DNA of 9,551 nt from GCA-2731375 sp046582635 (GTDB taxonomy: Bacteria; Pseudomonadota; Alphaproteobacteria; GCA-2731375), in contig JAYGEA010000027.1 in assembly GCA_046582635.1 (NCBI GenBank), positions 1-9,551 of the forward strand, read 5' to 3'. Below, piece after piece: positions 1-7,064 of this stretch. A model generated the notes under the pieces. The model saw only the letters and a list, made by a program, of their open reading frames with translations. It was not told the DNA's origin and searched no databases. The first letter of the stretch is position 1, and every line of letters starts with the position of its first letter. The translations under genes and the position numbers were made by a program.

Positions 1-1
1 C

Positions 2-992
2 GGGGGGGCGTTTTTCGCTGTTTCGGCAGCCCGGGCGGATGAAGTAAACCTCTATTCCTCGCGCCAGCCGTTTCTGATGAAACCCCTGCTGGCGGCCTTC
101 ACCAAGGAGACCGGCATCAGGGTCAACATGGTCTATCTGAAAAAGGGCATGTTGGAACGGCTCAAATCGGAAGGCCGCAACAGCCCCGCCGATCTGATCC
201 TGGTGTCCGATATCGGCAACCTGCACAACCATGACAAGGCCGGCCTGTTGCAGCCCGTGACATCCCCTACCCTGTCGGCCAACATTCCCGCCCAATACCG
301 CCATCCGAGTGGCAACTGGTTCGGCCTGACCGTCCGCGCACGGGTCATCTATGCCTCCAAGACACGGGTTAAAGCCGGCGAAGTGACCACTTACGAGGAT
401 CTGGCCGATCCCAAGATGAAGGGCCGGGTCTGCATCCGCTCCGGCAAGCATGTCTATAACATCTCCCTGCTCGCCTCCATCGTGGTCGCCAAGGGCGAGG
501 CCGGGGCCACGGCCTGGGCCAAGGGCCTGAAGGCCAATCTGGCCCGCAAACCCCAGGGCAACGACCGGGCCCAGGTCAGGGCGGTGTACCAGGGGGGAAT
601 GCGACGTGGCCGTGGGCAACACCTATTACATGGGCAAGATGGCGACCAACAAGAAGGATCCCATTCAGAAGGAATGGGCCAAATCGGTCCGTATTATCTT
701 CCCCAATCAGGCCGGCCGGGGCACCCATGTCAACGTCTCGGGCACCGCTGTCACCAAAAGCGCCAAGAACAAGGCTAATGCGGTTCGCTTGATCGAATTC
801 TTGAGCGATGACGCGGCACAAAAAATCTATGCCGAACAAAATTTTGAGTATCCGGTCAAGGCCGGCGTGGCCCTGCATCCCCTGGTTGCCTCTTGGGGCC
901 GCTTCAAGGCTGACAAGGCCTATCTGTCGAAAATTGCCAACCAACGGACCACGGCGACAAAATTGGTGGATAAGGTGGCCTTCAACAACTAG
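2..992 (+). pseudogene. fbpA: Ferric-iron ABC transporter periplasmic binding protein, 5'-partial and frameshifted
   Basis: Periplasmic Fe3+-binding protein of the FbpA/FutA family, which captures iron for the permease and ATPase encoded next. Translation from base 2 gives the end of a signal peptide (GGAFFAVSAARA) followed by mature DEVNLYSSRQPF; the true start lies off-window. The frame is intact to a run of six Gs at 592-597, then continues one frame over as ECDVAVGNTYYMGKM to the TAG at 990-992. Five Gs would restore one continuous protein ending VDKVAFNN. Family iron ligands are tyrosines; candidates are the Tyr in NLYSSR, the Tyr in HVYN (near 451) and the Tyr-Tyr pair near 625, and that pair lies beyond the frameshift. 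As read, the product would end at 778 with an unrelated tail and could not complete the iron site. It may be a true mutation or a homopolymer miscall. Family assignment is firm; the choice of FbpA over FutA/AfuA naming is not. Confidence 0.88.
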
Positions 993-1030
993 GCTATTCG
1001 ACATGAATTTGCGCGAAATATGTGCAAGGT

Positions 1031-1063
1031 GGGGCTGATCGGCGGCGGGCGCCGGTCAGCCTT
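1031..1063 (+). terminator. Terminator-like hairpin between binding protein and permease
   Basis: Arms 1035-1044 and 1050-1059 pair over 10 bp with one G-T pair around a 5-nt loop (GCGGG). The stem extends through G-C and G-T pairs to 1031/1063 and is followed only by CTTTCG, so there is no proper T tract. It sits in the 143-bp gap between the binding-protein stop and the permease start. A partial terminator or mRNA-stabilising stem here would fit the usual excess of binding protein over permease in ABC importers. The stem is seen; the role is inferred. Confidence 0.45.
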
Positions 1064-1135
1064 TCGCCGTACCGGGGACTTGGATGGCGATCTCTTCGGT
1101 GACGGCCGGGCGATAGGGTTTTTGGCGGTTGGGAC

Positions 1136-2845
1136 GTGGCATCAGAACAAGCATCAATGGGCGAGCCGCTAATACGGACACTGTCCGCCAGACGGTTGTG
1201 GCAATGGCTCGACGGATGGACCTTGGGCACCCTGGCCATCGCCGGCTTTGCCATGGTGCCCATTGCCGCCGTCATTTATCTGGCCTTTACACCAAGCGAT
1301 AATATCTGGCCGCATTTGGTCTCGACCGTACTGGGCGGCTATATCACGACAACCCTGACATTGATGCTGGGCGTTGGCATCGGCACCCTGATCATCGGCG
1401 TCGGCACCGCCTGGCTGGTCACAATGTGCCGCTTTCCCGGCCGGCGGATCTTCGAATGGTGCATGCTGCTGCCCATGGCCATGCCGGCCTATATTATCGC
1501 CTATGTTTATACCGATATCCTGGAATATGCCGGCCCATTGCAGGCCGCCCTGCGGGATCTGTTCGGGTGGAGCGGCAAGCGGGATTACTGGTTTCCCGAA
1601 ATCCGTTCCGTGGGCGGCGCCATCGCCATGATGACCCTGGTGCTCTACCCTTACGTTTATCTGTTGTCCCGGGCCGCCTTTCTGGAACAGTCCATGGGCG
1701 TGTTCGAGGCCTCCCGCTCCCTGGGCCGGGGGCCGTGGCGCAGTTTCTTCACGGTCGCCCTGCCCTTGGCCCGGCCGGGCATCGTCATTGGCCTGTCCCT
1801 GGTCTTGATGGAAACCCTGAATGATTACGGCACGGTTGATTATTTCGCCGTTAATACCTTTTCCCTGGGCATATTCGATGTCTGGCTGAACATGAACAAC
1901 GTCTCGGGCGCGGCGCAATTGGCCACCGTCATGCTGTTGTTCGTGGCTTTGCTGGTATTTGCCGAACGTTTTGCCCGGCGCAAGCAACGCTTTCACAATA
2001 CCTCGTCAAAATATCAGGCCCTGCCCGGCTTTCCCCTGACCGGGGCGCGCGGGCTTGGCGCCACCGCCGCCTGCCTGCTGCCCGTGCTGCTGGGTTTCGC
2101 CCTGCCGACCCTGGTATTGCTCCACTACGCCTATCTGCATTTTGATCCGGAACTGACAGCGGAAATCCTCGGCCACGGGCTCAACAGCATCAAACTGTCG
2201 GTGCTGGCGGGCGCCATGGCCGTGGTCATCGCCGTCATCATGGCCTACAGCGTCCGCATCAAGGGCACATATGTGCTGCGGGCGGCCAGCCGGGTCGCGG
2301 CCATGGGTTATGCCGTGCCCGGCGCCGTCCTGGCGGTGGGGGTGATGGTCGTGCTGGGCAATCTGGACAACGGTATCGATAGCTTCGCCAGAACGAACTT
2401 CGGGCTCTCCACCGGGTTGATATTTTCCAGCACTATCGCGGCCGTGACCTTTGGCTACCTGGTGCGCTTCCTGGCCCTGTCGTTCGGCACGGTGGAGGCC
2501 GGCCTGGCCAAGGTAACCCCCAACATGGACGGGGCCTCGCGCAGTTTGGGGCGGGGCGCCTTCGCCACCATGCGCCTGGTGCATCTGCCCCTGATCCGGG
2601 CCAGCGTGCTGACGGCGGTGTTGCTGGTTTTCGTGGACTGCATGAAGGAGCTGCCCATGACGGTGATCCTGCAGCCGTTCAATTTTCAGACCCTGGCCAC
2701 CTTTGTGCATCAATATGCCTCGGACGAACAATTGGGCAATGCGGCATTGGCCGCCCTGTCCATCGTCGGCGTCGGCGTGGTGCCGGTGATCCTGCTCAGC
2801 CTGACCATCGCCAAGTCACGGCCCGGCCACGCGGTGGGGGACTAG
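1136..2845 (+). CDS. fbpB: Ferric-iron ABC transporter permease, fused two-domain type
   Basis: Inner-membrane permease of the Fe3+ importer, 569 residues, the usual size for FbpB/SfuB-type proteins that fuse two copies of the transmembrane domain. Hydrophobic segments fill both halves (for example residues 30-50, 66-96, 108-126 and 160-180, then 305-330, 352-372, 388-408, 425-450, 490-510 and 535-558). Each half has an ABC-permease EAA loop that docks on the ATPase: EASRSLGRG followed by LPLARPG at about 191-215, and DGASRSLGRG followed by LPLIRAS at about 465-490. The start taken is GTG at 1136 with only a weak upstream GGTTGGGA. The in-frame ATG at 1157 has no better ribosome site, so the start is uncertain by seven codons. 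The ATPase gene begins 4 nt after its stop, indicating co-translation. The family is clear; iron specificity is inferred from the binding protein next door. Confidence 0.93.
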   Translation: MASEQASMGEPLIRTLSARRLWQWLDGWTLGTLAIAGFAMVPIAAVIYLAFTPSDNIWPHLVSTVLGGYITTTLTLMLGVGIGTLIIGVGTAWLVTMCRFPGRRIFEWCMLLPMAMPAYIIAYVYTDILEYAGPLQAALRDLFGWSGKRDYWFPEIRSVGGAIAMMTLVLYPYVYLLSRAAFLEQSMGVFEASRSLGRGPWRSFFTVALPLARPGIVIGLSLVLMETLNDYGTVDYFAVNTFSLGIFDVWLNMNNVSGAAQLATVMLLFVALLVFAERFARRKQRFHNTSSKYQALPGFPLTGARGLGATAACLLPVLLGFALPTLVLLHYAYLHFDPELTAEILGHGLNSIKLSVLAGAMAVVIAVIMAYSVRIKGTYVLRAASRVAAMGYAVPGAVLAVGVMVVLGNLDNGIDSFARTNFGLSTGLIFSSTIAAVTFGYLVRFLALSFGTVEAGLAKVTPNMDGASRSLGRGAFATMRLVHLPLIRASVLTAVLLVFVDCMKELPMTVILQPFNFQTLATFVHQYASDEQLGNAALAALSIVGVGVVPVILLSLTIAKSRPGHAVGD

Positions 2846-2849
2846 ATCC

Positions 2850-3917
2850 ATGCAGGGACTGCACATGGTGGCCATCCATCACGCCTATGGTTCAACCCCG
2901 GTCCTGAACAATATTTCCTTTACGGTTCCCGCCGGCGAGCTGGTCTGTCTGCTGGGACCATCTGGTTGCGGCAAGACAACATTGCTGCGCATCGCCGCCG
3001 GCATGGAGCGGCTGCAGGCGGGCAGTGTCACCATCGATGAAGAGGTGGTGGCCGACGCCACCGTTCACTTGCCGCCCGAGGAACGGCGGATTGGCTATAT
3101 GTTCCAGGACTATGCGCTGTTCCCGCATCTTTCCGTGCTGGACAACGTGACCTTTGGTCTGTTTCGCCGGGACCGCTTGACGGCAAGGGAACGAGCCATG
3201 GAAATGCTGGATCAAGTGGGCATGGCCCACCACGCCGCGCGTTTCCCCCATATGCTGTCGGGAGGCCAGCAGCAACGGGTCGCCCTGGCCCGGGCGCTGG
3301 CGCCCGAACCGCGGCTGTTCTTGCTGGACGAACCATTTTCCGGGCTCGATACCGGCATGCGCGCACGGGTCCGGGCGGAAACCCTCGCCGTACTGAAGCG
3401 GAACAACGTGGCCACCCTCATGGTCACCCACGACCCGGAAGAGGCCATGTTCATGGCTGACCGCATCAAGGTGATGGGGGCCAACGGCCGTATTCTGCAG
3501 ACCGGCGCCCCGGCGGATATTTACCACAAGCCGGTGGATGAATACGTCGCCCATCTGTTCGGAGACATGAATATGTTCGAGGCAAGGGTCGAACACGGCC
3601 AACTGAATTCATCCTTTGGCGCCATCGCCGCGAAAGGCACCGCGGAGGGCACAATGGTACGGGTGCTGATCCGTCCCGAAGGCATGACCCTGAGCAATTC
3701 CGGTGGGAGCAATACAGATAGCGGCGGCGCGCTGGTGGATATTCTCTCGGCCCATTTGCTGGGCAACAGCTCTCTTGTGCGTTTTCGGGTCCGTGACGGC
3801 GTCAACGGCGGTGGGGAATTCCAGGTCCGCGTGCCCGGTTCATTCGATCTGACCGAAATCGGTCGCATTTGGGCCCGCGTGGACCCGGATCATATTTTCC
3901 TCTATCCTTTGGGCTAA
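2850..3917 (+). CDS. fbpC: Ferric-iron ABC transporter ATP-binding protein
   Basis: Cytoplasmic ATPase that powers the iron importer, 355 residues, normal for FbpC. Motifs in order: Walker A GPSGCGKT at 36-43, Q-loop Gln86 in MFQDYALFPH, ABC signature LSGGQQQR at 136-143, Walker B LFLLDEP at 156-162, D-loop SGLD at 164-167 and switch His194 in MVTHDPEEA. All catalytic residues are present. Residues from about 240 to 355 form the C-terminal TOBE-like regulatory domain typical of this branch (RPEGMTLS at about 272-279). The ATG at 2850 follows the permease stop by 4 nt, and a GGGGGA lies about 8 nt upstream of it. An ATG five codons in is a possible alternative. The hemerythrin gene begins 23 nt downstream, probably in the same mRNA. 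Confidence 0.94.
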   Translation: MQGLHMVAIHHAYGSTPVLNNISFTVPAGELVCLLGPSGCGKTTLLRIAAGMERLQAGSVTIDEEVVADATVHLPPEERRIGYMFQDYALFPHLSVLDNVTFGLFRRDRLTARERAMEMLDQVGMAHHAARFPHMLSGGQQQRVALARALAPEPRLFLLDEPFSGLDTGMRARVRAETLAVLKRNNVATLMVTHDPEEAMFMADRIKVMGANGRILQTGAPADIYHKPVDEYVAHLFGDMNMFEARVEHGQLNSSFGAIAAKGTAEGTMVRVLIRPEGMTLSNSGGSNTDSGGALVDILSAHLLGNSSLVRFRVRDGVNGGGEFQVRVPGSFDLTEIGRIWARVDPDHIFLYPLG

Positions 3918-3927
3918 CGAATCTTCT

Positions 3928-3931
3928 GGAG
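3928..3931 (+). promoter_or_regulatory. Ribosome binding site of the hemerythrin gene
   Basis: GGAG lies 9 nt before the ATG at 3941. It decides the start: the same reading frame is open back to 3869, inside the ATPase gene, but the 24 preceding codons have no hemerythrin character and no ribosome site at that upstream ATG. Confidence 0.7.
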
Positions 3932-3940
3932 ATTTGTATC

Positions 3941-4351
3941 ATGGTGAAAATCACACCCTCGTTCGAGATCGAGGTCGAGACGATCGATAACGATCATCGC
4001 CGGCTGGTCGATATTACCAATCAGATAACAGCGGCGATTGATGACCAGCAGTATGCGGAATGCGCCCGTCTGGTACCTGAGTTCATTGGCCTTTCGAAAC
4101 GGCATTTTGCCCGCGAGGAAGCGCTTTTGGACAAGTTTGACTATCCCGGCATCGACCAGCACCGCCAGCACCACGCCGGCCTGGATGACAAGATGGAAAC
4201 CATGCTGACCCTGGCCGGCCGGGTCGAAGACAACCAATTGGCCCGCGAAACCCTGCGCAAGGAAGTCTTCTTTTTCCTGATGGACGACGTCATCAACGAA
4301 GACATGGACTTCAAAAAATTTCTTGTCGACGCACGGTCAAACGAAAAATAG
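3941..4351 (+). CDS. Bacteriohemerythrin with one altered diiron ligand
   Basis: Single-domain bacterial hemerythrin of 136 residues, the usual length; the family binds O2 or senses oxygen/iron at a non-heme diiron site in a four-helix bundle. Visible ligands: His19 (IDNDHRRL), His55 and Glu59 (KRHFAREE), and His74 with His78 (DQHRQHHAGL). In canonical proteins the last helix supplies His and Asp in an HIxxxD pattern (for example VNHIKGTDKKY in Methylococcus, from memory). Here the aligned residues read MDDVINEDMDF, so Asp121 is kept but the histidine is replaced by Asp116. Flanking spacing to the closing KKFL is unchanged, so this is a substitution rather than a misalignment. It starts 23 nt after the iron-transport ATPase and is probably co-transcribed, which suggests a role in iron buffering or oxygen-linked control; that is inference. 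A promoter of its own is not evident. Confidence 0.88.
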   Translation: MVKITPSFEIEVETIDNDHRRLVDITNQITAAIDDQQYAECARLVPEFIGLSKRHFAREEALLDKFDYPGIDQHRQHHAGLDDKMETMLTLAGRVEDNQLARETLRKEVFFFLMDDVINEDMDFKKFLVDARSNEK

Positions 4352-4361
4352 CACTCCAATA

Positions 4362-4392
4362 GATGGCCCGGAGCGGGCCAGATCGGGCCATC
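4362..4392. terminator. Inverted repeat between convergent genes, probable bidirectional terminator
   Basis: GATGGCCCG at 4362-4370 and CGGGCCATC at 4384-4392 are perfect 9-bp inverted arms. A competing, tighter hairpin uses TGGCCCG at 4364-4370 with CGGGCCA at 4374-4380 around a 3-nt loop. Neither is followed by a strong T tract. The position, between the stop of the hemerythrin gene and the stop of the opposing hydrolase gene, fits a transcription barrier for both strands. Confidence 0.5.
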
Positions 4393-4428
4393 GGCCAAGC
4401 GTTTGACGGCGAGGCGGATGACAGGGAG

Positions 4429-5256
4429 TTACTCCGCCGCCGCCCGTGCCGTTTCGCCATTTTCCGGCAGCAGGGAAAACACGGTGATCTCGTTCAGATC
4501 CTCGCCATACCAGGCCCGGATCGCCGCTTCCCGTCGGCCCAGGTATCGTGGCGCGCCCTGCTCCAAGACCATGGGCAGGTCGTGGCCCGGCACCAGGATG
4601 CTGTCTGGCAGGCGGCGCCAGTGGCGCCAGATAGCCTCGATCGATGCACTGCTGACCGCGGCATCAAATGTCATATCGGTACCGCGCGAGAGCAATTCGG
4701 CCCGGTTCTTGCAGGCATCGCCCGTGAACACCATGTCGCGGTCGCCGCCGCGGAGCACGAAAACCAGGCTGCCGGGGGTATGACCCGGCGCCAGATGCGC
4801 GGTGATGCCGGGGAAGACCTCGTCGCCATCATCCACCGCCCGCAAGGTGGGCCATCGTTCCAGCTCCTTGACGTAGAGTTCCGGCACCGGGGTTTCGCCC
4901 CATGGTTCATTCACCGACCAGGCCATCTCCGTGCGGCTGATTACGATGTTGGCGTCCTTGAACAAAGTCCAGTTGAGGGCATGGTCGTAGTGGGAATGTG
5001 TCAACAGAATGTCGGTCACATCGCCGGGCGCAAGCCCGTGCTTGGCCAATTCGGAAATCAGCAACGAGCGTTGCCCGAACGACCCAACATCCACAAGTGC
5101 CACCCGTTCGCCATGGCGGATAAGAGCAATCGTGCTGAAGCCCAAGGAACCATGACAGACCGATTTACCGGGAAAACCATGGATGATGATATCGATCCGA
5201 TAGTCCCCAAGTTGGAACTGATTGCCGTCTCTGTTGCCGCCTGTTTCGCCGCTCAT
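4429..5256 (-). CDS. Metallo-beta-lactamase-fold hydrolase
   Basis: Cytoplasmic hydrolase of 275 residues with a complete two-metal site: HSHYDH at 87-92, His159 in APGHTPGS, Asp180 in FTGDA and His225 in VPGHD. The spacing of His92, His159, Asp180 and His225 resembles that of N-acyl-homoserine-lactone lactonases such as AiiA, and HTPGSLVFVL is typical of that broader group. The tyrosine that AiiA carries three residues after the bridging aspartate is a lysine here (DACK), so lactonase activity should not be assumed. Substrate unknown. The frame is open upstream to 5793, antisense to the CinA gene. The ATG at 5256 is chosen because GAGGGG precedes it by 7 nt and the domain begins soon after; the ATG at 5271 is a weaker option. 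The gene diverges from the CinA gene and converges on the hemerythrin gene. No signal peptide is seen. Confidence 0.9.
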   Translation of the reverse strand: MSGETGGNRDGNQFQLGDYRIDIIIHGFPGKSVCHGSLGFSTIALIRHGERVALVDVGSFGQRSLLISELAKHGLAPGDVTDILLTHSHYDHALNWTLFKDANIVISRTEMAWSVNEPWGETPVPELYVKELERWPTLRAVDDGDEVFPGITAHLAPGHTPGSLVFVLRGGDRDMVFTGDACKNRAELLSRGTDMTFDAAVSSASIEAIWRHWRRLPDSILVPGHDLPMVLEQGAPRYLGRREAAIRAWYGEDLNEITVFSLLPENGETARAAAE

Positions 5257-5350
5257 GTTCACGCCCCTCATCAAGCTTCTGCCTTGTGCTATTGTTGGTC
5301 TAAACTTCGGTACGGGGCAACCGTGCATTGACGTGAGAGGAAATTGCACC
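5257..5350. promoter_or_regulatory. Shared divergent promoter region
   Basis: The 94 bp between the divergent hydrolase and CinA starts must contain the 5' signals of both genes. It is more AT-rich than the flanking coding DNA in its middle (TATTGTTGGTCTAAACTTCGG around 5290-5310). I could not assign a convincing -35/-10 pair to either strand and see no clear operator palindrome. The call rests on gene arrangement. Confidence 0.45.
5264..5269 (-). promoter_or_regulatory. Ribosome binding site of the metallo-hydrolase gene
   Basis: On the minus strand these bases read GAGGGG, 7 nt before the ATG at 5256. This supports 5256 over the in-frame ATG at 5271, which overlaps the site, and over the far upstream ATG at 5793. 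Confidence 0.6.
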
Positions 5351-6574
5351 ATGCGTTGTGAAATTGTCGCCATCGGTACCGAGCTGTTGCTGGGCCAAAT
5401 TGTTGATACGAATTCATCCTGGATCGGCGAGCAATTGGCGCTGATCGGCATTGACAGCCATTTCCAGGTCAAGGTTGGCGATAATTTCGACCGTATGGAG
5501 CAAACCATTCGCCACGCCCTGGACCGCAGCGACGCGGTAATCTGCTGCGGCGGCCTGGGCCCGACCCAGGACGACATTACCCGTGAAGTGATCGCCGCCA
5601 TCATGGGCGTGGAGCTGGAACGGGACGAGGCGGTGGTGGACAAAATTCGGGACATGTTCGAATCCCGCGGCCGGGTCATGGTGGACAACAACCGCCGCCA
5701 GGCCGATATCCCCATGGGCGCCTCTCTCATTCCGCAGATGCCCGGCACCGCGCCGGGCCTGATCTGCCCGGTGAGCGCGATTGGGGACGACAAGGTGATC
5801 TATGCCGTGCCCGGCGTGCCCCACGAAATGCGTACCATGATGATGGGTACCATTCTGGACGATCTGCGGCGGCGTTCCGGCGAGCGGGCGGTGATCCGCA
5901 GCCGGGTTCTGCGCACCTGGGGCGACAGCGAATCCGGCTTGGCCGAGCGTCTGGCCGCGCGTATTGAGCATTTGGATACCCTGGGCAATCCCACCCTGGC
6001 ATTTCAGGCCAGCGGCATGGAGGGCATAAAGGTGCGCATTACCGCCAAGGCGGCCGACGAAGCGGCGGCGGCGGCGATTATCGGGGCGGAGGAAGCGGTG
6101 CTGCGGGAGCTGATTGGCGATGTCATTTTCGGTATCGACGATCAATCCATGGAAGTTGTGGTGCTTGATTTGCTGCAGCAACGGGGCCTGACCCTGGCCG
6201 TGGCGGAGGGCCTTACGGGGGGCGTGCTGTCGGCCCGCCTGTCGGAGGTGGATCACGACCTCGCCACCTTCCGGGGCGGCAACGTGGACGGTAACGTGGC
6301 CGGCGAGCCAGGCGGCGAATTGCAATCTGGCGCGGACATCGCCGCCGAAGCCGCACAAAATGTCCGCCGCGACTTCCGCACGGACCTGGGCCTCGCCGTC
6401 ATTGCCGCCCAGGCCCATGATGACCAGGCGCCGGGCACGGTGTTCATGCAACTGGCCATGGAGGAGGCGCAACATGGCGGCACGGTCTCCCTGCCCGGCG
6501 ATCGGGCACGGTTCCGAAATTATGCCGTCATCAACGTGCTGAATTTTCTGCGCAAAATATTGGTGGATAATTGA
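5351..6574 (+). CDS. cinA: CinA-family protein with degenerate C-terminal PncC domain
   Basis: Two-domain CinA-like protein, 407 residues, normal full length. Residues 1 to about 170 are the MoCF/COG1058 nucleotide-binding domain (ADP-ribose pyrophosphatase in studied CinA proteins): GTELLLGQIVDTN at 9-21, GGLGPTQDDIT at 67-77, PGTAPG at 131-136 and PGVPHEM at 154-160. A middle domain follows to about 265. The C-terminal part (about 268-405) is recognisably PncC-like at its ends (LAVAEGLTGGVLSARL, PGTVFMQLA, LPGDRARFRNYAV), but the motifs for nicotinamide mononucleotide deamidation are gone: the serine of AESxTGG is Gly287, the tyrosine/lysine stretch after FRGG is missing and the glycine-rich GIAGPxGG loop reads IAAQAHDDQ. 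It is probably inactive as a deamidase. AGAGG lies about 10 nt before the ATG at 5351. The dioxygenase gene begins 3 nt after its stop. Confidence 0.9.
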   Translation: MRCEIVAIGTELLLGQIVDTNSSWIGEQLALIGIDSHFQVKVGDNFDRMEQTIRHALDRSDAVICCGGLGPTQDDITREVIAAIMGVELERDEAVVDKIRDMFESRGRVMVDNNRRQADIPMGASLIPQMPGTAPGLICPVSAIGDDKVIYAVPGVPHEMRTMMMGTILDDLRRRSGERAVIRSRVLRTWGDSESGLAERLAARIEHLDTLGNPTLAFQASGMEGIKVRITAKAADEAAAAAIIGAEEAVLRELIGDVIFGIDDQSMEVVVLDLLQQRGLTLAVAEGLTGGVLSARLSEVDHDLATFRGGNVDGNVAGEPGGELQSGADIAAEAAQNVRRDFRTDLGLAVIAAQAHDDQAPGTVFMQLAMEEAQHGGTVSLPGDRARFRNYAVINVLNFLRKILVDN

Positions 6575-6797
6575 GCCATGAGCATGCGGATCAGCAAGAT
6601 CAAGTCCCATATCGGCGCACGGGTAACCGGCATCGACCTGACAACGCCTGTTGGCGCGGACGACCGCCAGCGGCTCCATGATGCCCTGGTGGACAATGTC
6701 GCCCTGGTCATTCGCGGCCAGAAGTTTTCGGCGGCGCAGTTTCAGGCGGCGGGAGAATTGTTCGGGGATTTGATGGAGGATCAGAACCGCCGGTATC

Positions 6798-6831
6798 TAG
6801 TGTCCTGGTTCAGAAATACGTCGTGTTTAGG
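6798..6831 (+). repeat. Left terminal inverted repeat of the MITE
   Basis: 34 bases including the target TA, matching the reverse complement of 7031-7064 at 32 positions. The two differences are A6814 opposite C7048 and G6823 opposite T7039, the second a G-T pair. Including the flanking C and G of CTAG the match is 35 bp long. Confidence 0.9.
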
Positions 6832-6832
6832 A

Positions 6833-6926
6833 CGGTCATACAAGCCCCTCGGCTAGGAGGGTGGTCCGCAGTGATGTGGTACATCATAAGGACCGCCCGA
6901 CGACCTCCGAGGGGCTTGTATGACCG
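6833..6926. repeat. First internal hairpin of the MITE
   Basis: A perfect 20-bp outer stem (6833-6852 with 6907-6926) continues inward as AGG/CCT (6855-6857 with 6904-6906), a 9-bp stem with one G-T pair (6859-6867 with 6890-6898) and a 6-bp stem TGATGT/ACATCA (6872-6877 with 6881-6886) closed by a GGT loop. Almost all of the 94 bases can pair. Confidence 0.85.
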
Positions 6927-6933
6927 CCGAAAC

Positions 6934-7031
6934 GGTCGTTTCTCAGGGCCTCCGGATGGCGTTGGCGTCCCTTGACGATGTCCCGCATCGCCGGCGGCAC
7001 GCCTCCTACCCGGAGGCTCTGAGAAACGATC
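6934..7031. repeat. Second internal hairpin of the MITE
   Basis: A 22-bp outer stem, 6934-6955 with 7010-7031, contains two G-T pairs (6935/7030 and 6947/7018) and no other mismatch. Weaker pairing continues inside, including GGCGT/ACGCC (6958-6962 with 6999-7003) and a CGATG/CATCG tip (6976-6980 with 6986-6990). The outer end abuts the right terminal repeat. Confidence 0.8.
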
Positions 7032-7064
7032 CTAAACATGACGTATTCCTGAACCAGGACACTA
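7031..7064 (-). repeat. Right terminal inverted repeat of the MITE
   Basis: Partner of the left repeat at 6798-6831, ending with the second target copy CTAG at 7062-7065. The near-identity of the two ends points to a fairly recent or conserved insertion. Confidence 0.9.

Larger units (their letters stand above)
6800..7062. mobile_element. 263-bp MITE, IS630/Tc1-like, inserted at CTAG
   Basis: Non-coding insertion bounded by TA (within CTAG) on both sides: TA at 6798-6799 and 7063-7064. The ends are inverted repeats starting GTGTCCTGGTTCAG on each strand. There is no transposase reading frame, so mobility would have to come from a full-length relative elsewhere. TA duplication and a CTAG preference are known features of the IS630/Tc1 superfamily, and many bacterial MITEs belong to it; the family call is inference from ends and target. 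The interior is almost wholly two long hairpins (6833-6926 and 6934-7031). Confidence 0.8.

Noticed and set aside
585..610. Programmed frameshift in the iron-binding protein
   Set aside because: There is no known slippery heptamer, stimulating stem or internal ribosome signal; the family is not known to use recoding, so mutation or miscall is simpler.
4425..4445. Short inverted GCGG/CCGC words near the hydrolase stop
   Set aside because: Too short and explained by the alanine-rich C-terminus of the hydrolase.
4363..5331. Long plus-strand reading frame of 322 codons
   Set aside because: It is the antisense shadow of the metallo-hydrolase; the minus strand carries a complete, motif-rich protein.
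5257..5793. Longer N-terminus for the metallo-hydrolase
   Set aside because: The extension is antisense to the CinA coding region and has no domain character, and a good ribosome site exists before 5256.
5414..6679. Minus-strand reading frame of 421 codons opposite the CinA gene
   Set aside because: The sense strand has clear CinA motifs; the antisense translation is low-complexity and has none.
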